The notes beneath the pieces were generated by a model, which was not told where the DNA came from, did not search any database, and saw only the letters and a list, made by a program, of their open reading frames with translations. Shown in pieces: positions 1 through 5,881 of a stretch of 6,103 bases of DNA. Source of the DNA: Planctomycetaceae bacterium (GTDB lineage Bacteria; Planctomycetota; Planctomycetia; Pirellulales; Pirellulaceae). Where the stretch lies: NCBI GenBank assembly GCA_007133715.1, contig SLMF01000421.1:1-6103 (forward strand). The letters run 5' to 3'. The position numbers and the translations under genes were made by a program. Numbering within the stretch: the first letter of the stretch is position 1; every line of letters starts with the position of its first letter.

Positions 1-651
1 AGCGACTTCCTCCCGATCCTGTTCCACCGCAACGCAGACGACCTCCGGTTGCATGATGTCGCGGACCAAGGCGGTCGGCCGTGCCAAGATCAAGTCCTGG
101 AGCGACACGAAGCCCACCAAATGGCGTTCCCTATCCACAACGTATACGTAGTAGATCGTCTCGGCATTCGGAGCCTGACGCCGCAACAGCGAGAGAGCTT
201 CGCTGACGGTCGCATCGGCGGGCAGCGTCGCATAGTCGGTTGTCATCACCGCCCCGGCCGTGTGCTCGGGATACGACATCAGCTTGCGAATGTCCTCGCG
301 ATCCGCCCGAGCCACTAACGGCAGCAGGCTCTCGACCACGTCCTCGTCCAGTTGCTTCAGCAGATCGACACGGTCATCGTGCGACATCGCTTCCAACAGA
401 CTGGACATCCGCTCACGTCCCACGTCGCTGACCAATTCCTCCTGGTTTTCCGCGGGGTAGAAGCTGAAAACTTCGGCTTGACGTTCAATCGGGGCGTAAC
501 TGAGCAGTTGCCAGGTTTCGTCGACATCCAGCCCTTCCGAGAACTCCGCAATGGAAGCGGGGTGCATATCGCTCATCAGCTCGGTCAGCGTTTCCGTGTT
601 TCCCTCGGTCAACAGTTCGCGAAACTCGGGAAGTAGCAACGGATTAGGCAT
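1..651 (-). CDS. mgtE: Magnesium transporter MgtE, N-terminal part (partial at window edge)
   Basis: The 217 visible residues correspond to the cytoplasmic half of MgtE, a Mg2+-gated Mg2+ channel of the inner membrane. Residues 1 to about 130 form the helical MgtE N domain (acidic, repeated Leu/Glu helices, e.g. ELMSDMHPASIAEFSEGL and LDEDVVESLLPLV). The junction motif YPEHTAGAVMTT (128-138) is the hallmark entry into the first CBS domain, which continues through YYVYVVDRERHLVGFVSLQDL. A second CBS domain begins at about 196 (VRDIMQPEVVCVAVEQD). The membrane domain lies beyond base 1. In the family, Mg2+ binding between the N and CBS domains closes the pore at high internal Mg2+. The start at 651 is chosen because the family's N domain begins there and AGGG sits 6 nt upstream (658-661). 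It is separated from the lipoprotein gene by 137 bp, so it may have its own promoter. The family call is firm; channel activity cannot be judged without the C-terminal part. Confidence 0.93.
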   Translation of the reverse strand, partial: MPNPLLLPEFRELLTEGNTETLTELMSDMHPASIAEFSEGLDVDETWQLLSYAPIERQAEVFSFYPAENQEELVSDVGRERMSSLLEAMSHDDRVDLLKQLDEDVVESLLPLVARADREDIRKLMSYPEHTAGAVMTTDYATLPADATVSEALSLLRRQAPNAETIYYVYVVDRERHLVGFVSLQDLILARPTALVRDIMQPEVVCVAVEQDREEVA

Positions 652-723
652 GAATCACCCTGGTTTTCTATGCGTAGGGGTGGGGCAGTCGGCCTCATTG
701 TACCGGTTTCGGAGGCATTCTTC

Positions 724-746
724 GAGTCCCGCAAGGCCTTGGACTC
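724..746. repeat. Inverted repeat between the lipoprotein gene and mgtE
   Basis: GAGTCC at 724-729 and GGACTC at 741-746 form a perfect 6-bp stem with an 11-nt loop that contains the small palindrome AAGGCCTT. It lies 43 bp past the lipoprotein stop and 72 bp before the mgtE start. No T-run follows on either strand, so it is not a canonical intrinsic terminator. It might be a weak or factor-assisted terminator, or chance. Confidence 0.3.
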
Positions 747-788
747 ATGAACGGAAGAAGAAGGGGCAGGCTCCCGACCGTCTGCCGG

Positions 789-2429
789 CTACAACGGACC
801 GATCTGCACCGTCAGCTGACCGGCGTTGTCGTGCAGCTCGGCAGCCGATTCGTTGATGCGCAGGTATAAGGTGCCGCCGAATCGCGGCTCCCAAACGCGA
901 GATAAACCGATCGGCTCGGGGCGTGTCAGGGGCGAGACCCCCGACAGAGGCTGGGTTTCATCCCGAATTGCACCCAGCAGCTTGCCCAACGGGCGCCCCT
1001 GATGATAGCGGATCGTCACACCCCCCGGTTCGCACCACCAGATCTCCGAGGTTTCCGCCACCTGATAACGCCCGGTGGCAACGATCTCGTAACGCTGACC
1101 CGCTTCCAAGCGAATACCGGTCGATTGCCAGCCGCGAGCCGCGTCGATCGAAACGCGGGCTCCGGTCGGCGGCAGCGGCTGAACCGGTCGCCGTTGAATG
1201 GCCGCCCGCTGCAGGTCATATCCGTAGTCCAAATCCATCACGAAGACCTGCCACTGCTCGTTCAGATCGGACCAATCGTCCGCCAGCTCCTCGCGAAATC
1301 GGGCCGTGAAATCCGGCTGGCCCAGCCGCTCAACCAACGCCCGGAAACGGGCCCGATAATCCGGGTGACTGTCCAGAAACTCCGCAAACGCCCAGCACCA
1401 ACCGTAGGGCGAGTTGTCCAGGTGGGCTTGGGGGCCGTAGTTCAGGATCCCCGACGGCATCATCCCCTGATTCGTCGCCAGATCGTCTTGCACAATGCGG
1501 ATCCGACCCCAGCCCGGCGTCTCCGCTCGGTTCCGCGGGAAGTAACGCAACGTCAGCTGACCGTCTTGCCAACGGTGCGTTCCGAACAATTCGGCCATGC
1601 CCTCGGCATACCAAGGAGGACCCAAATCCCCCAAAATTTGGGACATGAACGCATGCGTGCCCTCATGCAGGAACAAATGCCGCCGATAGTAGTCCTCCTC
1701 CTGATCATACACCCACATGTACTGTTCCAACTGGTACCCGTTGCGGAACGGCGGCAGTTCCGAGGGAAACAGGCCGACCGTTTCGAAACGCGGCCGATGC
1801 TCGATCAAAAAGCACACGATCTGCCAATCGGCCAACTGGTCCGGTTCTACATCAAAATAGGCGGCCCATTGCAGGACGGCCTGATCAAATACTTCCGGAA
1901 GCTCGTCGACCGCTGGCTGTTCCACCAAGTCGGTGTACAGCGTGAGATGCTGACTGGACAGTTTGCGGATGCCGGCCGCCGCCACACGTGCATCGTCGAT
2001 CTCCAGCACGAGCCCCTGGTATCCCTGAGACGACAAAAACGAATCGTCCGACCCGGACGCGGCATCCTCCTCGAGCAGGTCGGCCAACAGCCGCGGACGC
2101 TGCTTGGTCGAACCCGCCGCATCCTGCCGTCTCGGCGAAACGGACGGACACGCTGGCTCACGGTCGCCCGACTCTGGCCCCGCACGGCTTTCCCCACGCC
2201 CTCCGGCTTCCCGCGGCGACGCGTCCGTTGCAATGCGGTCCGCTCGCACAGCAACCCCGGAAGACGGCGCTGGCGAACTCGCTTCGGCAGTCGGCGGTCC
2301 CGAATCGGCCGACGGGCTCGCATCCGGTACCGTACCCGAGCACCCCCCGACTAAGACCAGCACCCAACCGACGGTGCCCAAGGCAGCCAAGCGTTGCAGA
2401 AGGCTCGAAACAGCAAACAGGCCACACAT
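789..2429 (-). CDS. Lipoprotein with HExxH gluzincin-like domain (DUF1570-like) and C-terminal LecA-like beta-sandwich
   Basis: This 546-residue protein starts with a lipoprotein signal: hydrophobic residues 14-28, then lipobox VGGC with the predicted lipidated Cys30. Residues 31 to about 125 are rich in Ser, Pro, Ala and Gly and look like a disordered tether. A folded domain spans about 135-410. Its centre reads HLFLHEGTHAFMS, giving HEGTH at 255-259, followed by PPWYAEGMAELFG at 271-283. This is the gluzincin pattern: two His ligands, catalytic Glu256 and a third ligand, probably Glu276. It resembles DUF1570 / peptidase-MA-like proteins of planctomycetes. Residues about 422-546 (WQSTGIRLEAG, GRPLGKLLGAI, then GTLYLRINE and HDNAGQLTVQI) match the pattern of PA-IL/LecA, a calcium-dependent galactose lectin. 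A secreted, membrane-anchored metallopeptidase with a carbohydrate-binding tail is inferred; the substrate is unknown. The start supplies the signal peptide, but only a weak GGTGG (2440-2444) precedes it. Confidence 0.82.
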   Translation of the reverse strand: MCGLFAVSSLLQRLAALGTVGWVLVLVGGCSGTVPDASPSADSGPPTAEASSPAPSSGVAVRADRIATDASPREAGGRGESRAGPESGDREPACPSVSPRRQDAAGSTKQRPRLLADLLEEDAASGSDDSFLSSQGYQGLVLEIDDARVAAAGIRKLSSQHLTLYTDLVEQPAVDELPEVFDQAVLQWAAYFDVEPDQLADWQIVCFLIEHRPRFETVGLFPSELPPFRNGYQLEQYMWVYDQEEDYYRRHLFLHEGTHAFMSQILGDLGPPWYAEGMAELFGTHRWQDGQLTLRYFPRNRAETPGWGRIRIVQDDLATNQGMMPSGILNYGPQAHLDNSPYGWCWAFAEFLDSHPDYRARFRALVERLGQPDFTARFREELADDWSDLNEQWQVFVMDLDYGYDLQRAAIQRRPVQPLPPTGARVSIDAARGWQSTGIRLEAGQRYEIVATGRYQVAETSEIWWCEPGGVTIRYHQGRPLGKLLGAIRDETQPLSGVSPLTRPEPIGLSRVWEPRFGGTLYLRINESAAELHDNAGQLTVQIGPL

Positions 2430-2468
2430 GATTATCGGACCACCAAACGGGAAAATACAGAGGCTGTG

Positions 2469-2474
2469 ATTATC
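2469..2474 (-). promoter_or_regulatory. Possible -10 element of the lipoprotein gene
   Basis: GATAAT on the minus strand matches five of six bases of the TATAAT consensus and would place transcription start about 30 nt before the lipoprotein ATG. No good -35 hexamer is found at normal spacing, so this is tentative. Confidence 0.2.
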
Positions 2475-2508
2475 ACGTCGCTTCGGAGCCCCAAGGCTGT
2501 CAGCTCTC

Positions 2509-2524
2509 CAAATGCATGCGTTTG
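2509..2524. repeat. 16-bp near-palindrome upstream of the lipoprotein gene
   Basis: The sequence CAAATGCATGCGTTTG is a dyad in which seven of eight base pairs are symmetric (one T/G pair breaks it). It lies 80 bp upstream of the lipoprotein start in an otherwise featureless gap. Its size and position fit an operator for a dimeric repressor, but no regulator is known and the match may be chance. Confidence 0.3.
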
Positions 2525-2665
2525 CCGATGAAGTCTACGCAAATTCCGGAACACGGCAAGCCTTTCCGTCCCCCAAGACGATGCCGTTCAACCCAATTGA
2601 CACCGGATTGTTCCGCTAAACTGATCCTGCACGGACCCCGCTCAGCATCAATCTCTCCCATTTCT

Positions 2666-2689
2666 TGGCAGCTGCTTACCCGCCTGCCA
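2666..2689. repeat. Inverted repeat spanning the MoaD-like stop codon
   Basis: TGGCAG at 2666-2671 pairs with CTGCCA at 2684-2689 across a 12-nt loop that holds the TAA stop of the MoaD-like gene. On the minus-strand transcript no U-run follows. It could stabilise the 3' end or act as a weak terminator. Confidence 0.25.
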
Positions 2690-2947
2690 TCGGGCTCAGC
2701 AGAGTCCGCGTCTGACCGTCGGTCAGGGACTCCGCAGCTTCCGGGTCCACTTGCGCATCGTCCACGAAGACCAGGATGCTGGGTCGGACGGTGCCGTCGC
2801 CCTTCAGCGGCATCTCGCCGAATTTGTTTCCCTGCTGACGAACCAGGTGGTCGATCACCCCACGGACCGAGGTGGCTTGGTCCAACTCGAGCGTCTCGCG
2901 GGCAAGATCGTCTTGAGTTGGGCTACGTAATGGATTTCGATGTTCAT
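2676..2947 (-). CDS. MoaD/ThiS-family beta-grasp sulfur-carrier-like protein, reading frame disrupted by an apparent -1 frameshift
   Basis: The last 75 codons encode a typical MoaD-like domain: ARETLELDQATSVRGVIDHL, then ILVFVDDAQV, then LTDGQTRTLLSPMAGG with the terminal Gly-Gly that ThiF/MoeB-type enzymes adenylate before sulfur transfer. The expected first beta strand is in a different frame: ATG at 2947 opens MNIEIHYVAQLKTI, which fits the MoaD start well, preceded by GGGAG with a 6-nt spacer (2954-2958). Shifting by one base near 2900-2910 joins both parts into a 90-residue protein, a normal length for the family. The uninterrupted alternative would start at 2990 and give 104 residues, but its first 29 residues have no MoaD-like strand. 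Causes could be a sequencing error, a real inactivating deletion, or less likely programmed frameshifting. No moaE, thiF or moeB is in view, so the pathway (molybdopterin, thiamine, cysteine or other sulfur transfer) is undecided. Confidence 0.72.
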
Positions 2948-2953
2948 CGGTTG

Positions 2954-2958
2954 CTCCC
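2954..2958 (-). promoter_or_regulatory. Ribosome binding site deciding the MoaD-like start
   Basis: GGGAG lies 6 nt before the ATG at 2947 on the minus strand. It supports that ATG, in the frame of the N-terminal beta strand, as the original start, rather than the ATG at 2990 in the frame of the C-terminal part. Confidence 0.55.
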
Positions 2959-3043
2959 GGCGAGAAAGAGGATGCTTGTATTTCGGTCATCGCAACGGTC
3001 GCTCGATTACGAGCACGATGGTTTTCCTGTCAGAACCTTGCCA

Positions 3044-3056
3044 ACCGCGGGGCGGT
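3044..3056. repeat. Small GC-rich hairpin just after the oxidoreductase stop codon
   Basis: ACCGC and GCGGT flank a 3-nt loop, 6 bp beyond the stop of the Gfo/Idh/MocA gene. No U-run follows on the minus strand, so it is at best a weak attenuator between that gene and the MoaD-like gene. Confidence 0.25.
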
Positions 3057-3062
3057 CAGCGT

Positions 3063-4433
3063 TCAGACCAATCGCCAGGGCTCGCGCAGGGGTCGGCTGC
3101 GCATCCTATTGGCCAGCGAATCGTCGAATTCTGCGCGCTCGGGGTCCCAACGCAGTTCCCGCCCCGTCCAATGGGCAATGCAGCCCACATGGGACACGAT
3201 ACTGGAACCGCAACCCACCAGGGCATCGCAGACGGTCCGCTCGCGAGAACGGATGCAATCCAGCCAGTTCTGGTGATGATTTGCCAGGACCCTGCCGCGT
3301 TCGGCTTGTTCCGTCTCCGCGACGAGATCGGCCGGGTGGCTCTCCAGGAACCCCTGGCGGCCGACGTGGATCCAACCGTCCTCGCCAACAAACAGGGCAC
3401 CGAACGGTTGGATACTCGTATCGGGCGACCAGCCTTCCGGCACCGGATGCACGCGGGGGTTGACGCGCCAGTCCACATGCAGCAGTTCACCGCTGGCATA
3501 ACGGTACGTCAGCATGGGAAACTCACCCACGCCGGGGGGCGAAACCGAAACGGGACCGCTGCCATCGGCTCCCAACGCCCACTGAACCACGTCAAACGCA
3601 TGCACCGTGTTGCTGGTCAAGTTCGAGGCGCCGAAGGTGCGGCAGATATGCCAGGGCACCACCCCCGCCGGTTTGCCATAGGGGTGGAAACGCGAATTGT
3701 AAGGCCGCCAAGGCACCGGGCCCAACCACAAATCCCAGTCCAACCCGTCGGGCACCGGTTCGGCCGGCAGGTTCAGATAGTCGCAGGTGCCCGGATGGCC
3801 GACGTAAACATAGTGGATCTTTCCCAGACGTCCCTCCTGGACCAACCGGCAGGCCCGCACGAACTCGGGCGTCGAACGCTGCTGCAAACCGGTCTGGAAG
3901 ACCCGCCCGTAGCGTTGCACCACCCGCATCATGGCCAACGCCTCTTCGATCGTCAGCGACGTCGGTTTCTCGCAGTAGATGTCCTTGCCAGCCTTGGCCG
4001 CTTCGACCGTAGCCACCGCGTGCCAGCGATCGCCGGGCGAAATCACCACCCCGTCGATATCATCTCGCTGAATCAGATCCCGCAAGTCGCGATACGCCTC
4101 GCAAGACCACGGATCGCCCTCGGGACGCGATACCGCATACGCTTGCCGCACCATCCGCAGGCCGTGCTCCCGGCGCCAGCGATCGACATCGCAGACGGCC
4201 AGCACCTGGGTCTCGGGGAAACGCAGCATCCAATTCAGGTGTCCGCTGCCCATCGCGCCGACGCCGATGAACCCCAACGTAATCCGTTCACTGGCCGCCA
4301 CCGCACCGCCACGGCCCAAGGCGGTGGCAGAGACGATCGTGGGGGCCAAGACCCCCGCCGCAGATTTCTGGAGAAAACGGCGACGTGACACCCGGTCCGC
4401 ATGACGAAATCCGCTGATCCTTCGCTCCGACAT
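3063..4433 (-). CDS. Gfo/Idh/MocA family oxidoreductase with twin-arginine signal
   Basis: This 456-residue protein is a predicted NAD(P)-dependent oxidoreductase acting on a sugar or cyclitol. A Tat leader is visible: SRRRFLQKSAAG (16-27), then a short hydrophobic stretch ending near ATALGRGGAVAA (36-47). The Rossmann domain starts at ITLGFIGVGAMGSGH with the dinucleotide motif G57-x-G59-x-x-G62. DIYCEKP at 151-157 contains the Glu-Lys-Pro signature whose Lys156 is catalytic in the family. The C-terminal alpha/beta domain includes LDWDLWLGPVPWRPYN (231-246) and TVHAFDVVQWALG (276-288) with likely active-site His278. The start at 4433 is preferred over an in-frame ATG at 4568 because GGAGGA lies 7 nt upstream (4441-4446), the Tat motif is then correctly N-terminal, and overlap with grpB is avoided. 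It lies 40 bp after grpB on the same strand and is probably cotranscribed. The substrate cannot be read from sequence; planctomycetes carry many such exported paralogues. Confidence 0.93.
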   Translation of the reverse strand: MSERRISGFRHADRVSRRRFLQKSAAGVLAPTIVSATALGRGGAVAASERITLGFIGVGAMGSGHLNWMLRFPETQVLAVCDVDRWRREHGLRMVRQAYAVSRPEGDPWSCEAYRDLRDLIQRDDIDGVVISPGDRWHAVATVEAAKAGKDIYCEKPTSLTIEEALAMMRVVQRYGRVFQTGLQQRSTPEFVRACRLVQEGRLGKIHYVYVGHPGTCDYLNLPAEPVPDGLDWDLWLGPVPWRPYNSRFHPYGKPAGVVPWHICRTFGASNLTSNTVHAFDVVQWALGADGSGPVSVSPPGVGEFPMLTYRYASGELLHVDWRVNPRVHPVPEGWSPDTSIQPFGALFVGEDGWIHVGRQGFLESHPADLVAETEQAERGRVLANHHQNWLDCIRSRERTVCDALVGCGSSIVSHVGCIAHWTGRELRWDPERAEFDDSLANRMRSRPLREPWRLV

Positions 4434-4473
4434 CTTCGCTTCCTCCCCAATATGGGCTATTTCCTTCAGGAGC

Positions 4474-5010
4474 TTAACCAAACGACTCCTTGATAAACTC
4501 CGACTTGGCTTGGCCATAAGCGACCGGATCGGTCGTGCCTGCCTCCACAATGGCCCGCTTGCGAGCAACGTACAGTTTGAGCAATTCGGGATCGGACTGC
4601 AAACACGTGCGGAAAAATCGCATGTCGTCCACTTCCGGCGAACTCTTCGGAATCACATGCACGTGCAGCCGGAACAGGGTGCCCTCGTACTCCCAAGCCC
4701 CCACACGCATCGGACGCTCCTCCGGGAAAGGATCGGGATGCTGCTGGTGCTGGAAACCCAGTTGCTCAAGCAATGCTTGGACGGGTTCCGCTTGCTGCTC
4801 TGAAATGGGGATCATCAGATCCACAATTCCCCTTCCCGCACACCCCGACACGGACGTACTGCCCACATGCTCGACCACCAGCTGCGGCAGATGTTCGCAG
4901 ATCAACGTGGCGATCTGGCGAGCCACCTGGCCCGCGCGCGGATCGTAATCGTGGCAGACCGCCGGACGGCGAGGATAGGGGGCGATGACGGGGCGGACGT
5001 GCTGGAACAT
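4474..5010 (-). CDS. GrpB / UPF0157 family protein (nucleotidyltransferase fold)
   Basis: This 178-residue protein matches the GrpB family in length and motifs. VEHVGSTSV at 46-54 and GRGIVDLMIPI at 59-69 form the nucleotidyltransferase-like core: Gly50-Ser51, then acidic Asp64. Further family features are RLHVHVI (114-120) and the C-terminal helix rich in Lys and Arg (LYVARKRAIVEAG), followed by AYGQAKSEFI. Members are cytoplasmic; no physiological reaction is established, although the domain is also found fused to dephospho-CoA kinase in some actinobacteria. The typical second Asp of the DxD pair is not present here (D-L-M), as is common in GrpB. The start at 5010 is chosen because AGGAG lies 8 nt upstream (5019-5023); an in-frame ATG at 5208 would overlap queE. 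The gene is 110 bp after queE and 40 bp before the oxidoreductase gene. The family is clear, the function is not. Confidence 0.9.
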   Translation of the reverse strand: MFQHVRPVIAPYPRRPAVCHDYDPRAGQVARQIATLICEHLPQLVVEHVGSTSVSGCAGRGIVDLMIPISEQQAEPVQALLEQLGFQHQQHPDPFPEERPMRVGAWEYEGTLFRLHVHVIPKSSPEVDDMRFFRTCLQSDPELLKLYVARKRAIVEAGTTDPVAYGQAKSEFIKESFG

Positions 5011-5120
5011 GACACGCTCTCCTGAGACCAGTCGCTTGTCCAATCTTTCCAAGGGACAGCAAAACATCGCTGATTTCAAGCCCCCGGTCCACTGCAGGCC
5101 CCCAAATTTCGGATGGAATC

Positions 5121-5807
5121 TCAGGTCGCGCGCTTCCAACCAAACCACTCGATATGGCGACGGGGACAGTACCGTAATCCGTGCGTGCGGCATGATTCGA
5201 CCAGCCATTGCTCCACTCGTTCCAGCTCTGCCAACCCCGTGCCCATCGGCATCAGCATCACCCGATCGCGATCGATGCTGGGAAACTGCTCCAAATAGCC
5301 CAGCACCTGCCGGACATCACGCGGCTCGCCAATAACAAATTTGAACTGGTAAACATGTTCGGCCAGCAGCCGCCCGATGACTTCCGGCGCATGGCGCAAA
5401 CGCTCGTGCCGCTGGCGCCAGATCCCTGAATTGTCGCCGTTCGGGGTGGAATTGTCCAGTTTGGGGCTGATCGACATCAAATCGCAGGCCAGCTGCCGGT
5501 AGACAGTTCCCGCGGTCTCGATCGTGATCCGGTAGCCACCCTGGCGGAGTCGGTCACAGAGCGAGCCCAGTTCGGGTGCCAGCATGGGTTCCCCGCCGGT
5601 CAGCACGACGTGCGACCCCTCCCAGCGTTGGATTTGGGTCACGAGTTCGGGTACCGACCAAGCCTCGCCGTCACAGTGCCAAGACGCATAGGGGGTATCG
5701 CAATACCTGCATCGCAGGTTACAGCCCGCCACTCGCACGAAGATACTGGGGATCCCCGTCCAGAATCCCTCGCCCTGCACCGACAAAAAAACTTCTGCGA
5801 CCCGCAT
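5121..5807 (-). CDS. queE: 7-carboxy-7-deazaguanine synthase QueE (radical SAM)
   Basis: QueE converts 6-carboxy-5,6,7,8-tetrahydropterin to 7-carboxy-7-deazaguanine, a step toward preQ0, preQ1 and queuosine in tRNA. The 228 residues show the family in order: the N-terminal VFLSVQGEGFWTGIPSIFVR (6-25), the cluster motif CNLRCRYCDT with Cys29-x3-Cys33-x2-Cys36 binding the 4Fe-4S centre, LTGGEP (69-74) for SAM contact, the ETAGT strand (97-101), SISPKLDNSTP (112-122), FKFVIG (155-160) and the C-terminal RHIEWFGWKRAT. Length is normal. The start at 5807 gives the standard N-terminus and follows the strong AAAAGGAGG (5820-5828), although the 12-nt spacer is long; a longer frame reaching 6041 would run through queF and is rejected. 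It is divergent from queF, 72 bp away. The Shine-Dalgarno lies in a hairpin loop, suggesting translational control. No active-site residue appears to be missing. Confidence 0.95.
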   Translation of the reverse strand: MRVAEVFLSVQGEGFWTGIPSIFVRVAGCNLRCRYCDTPYASWHCDGEAWSVPELVTQIQRWEGSHVVLTGGEPMLAPELGSLCDRLRQGGYRITIETAGTVYRQLACDLMSISPKLDNSTPNGDNSGIWRQRHERLRHAPEVIGRLLAEHVYQFKFVIGEPRDVRQVLGYLEQFPSIDRDRVMLMPMGTGLAELERVEQWLVESCRTHGLRYCPRRHIEWFGWKRAT

Positions 5808-5814
5808 CTTTCGG

Positions 5815-5837
5815 GGCCGCCTCCTTTTGCTGCGGCC
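5815..5837 (-). promoter_or_regulatory. Hairpin holding the queE Shine-Dalgarno in its loop
   Basis: On the queE transcript GGCCGC (5837-5832) pairs with GCGGCC (5820-5815) around an 11-nt loop, AGCAAAAGGAG. The AAAAGGAGG Shine-Dalgarno (5828-5820) fills the loop, with its last base in the stem. The stem is fully GC. The hairpin could present or mask the ribosome binding site. No known preQ1 riboswitch consensus is recognised. Confidence 0.4.
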
Positions 5838-5850
5838 ACATCTTGGCACA

Positions 5851-5881
5851 ATGATGCTTTCCACAACAGGAGGAGCATCAT
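5851..5881 (+). promoter_or_regulatory. Inverted repeat enclosing the queF ribosome binding site and part of its start codon
   Basis: ATGATGCT at 5851-5858 is a perfect 8-bp complement of AGCATCAT at 5874-5881. The 15-nt loop ends with AGGAGG (5868-5873), the queF Shine-Dalgarno, and the 3' arm includes the first two bases of the queF ATG. On an mRNA starting at or before 5851 this would hide the start codon. As DNA it could also be an operator in the shared queE/queF promoter region. The role is inferred; the symmetry is seen. Confidence 0.4.

Noticed and set aside
1002..2354. Long plus-strand frame of 450 codons opposite the lipoprotein gene
   Set aside because: It is antisense to a protein with a clear lipobox, HExxH motif and lectin-like domain; its own translation is Arg/Pro-rich with no recognisable domain, typical of GC-rich shadow frames.
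2597..2622. Plus-strand TTGACA followed by TAAACT as a promoter
   Set aside because: The spacer is only 14 bp and no plus-strand gene follows; a match to a -35 box alone is not enough.
2676..2990. Uninterrupted 104-residue minus-strand protein starting at 2990 as the correct MoaD-like gene model
   Set aside because: Its first 29 residues lack the expected beta strand, while the ATG at 2947 in the other frame has both the strand and a good ribosome binding site.
2940..4388. Long plus-strand frame of 482 codons opposite the oxidoreductase gene
   Set aside because: It is antisense to a well supported Gfo/Idh/MocA gene, and its translation is His/Arg/Pro-rich without family motifs.
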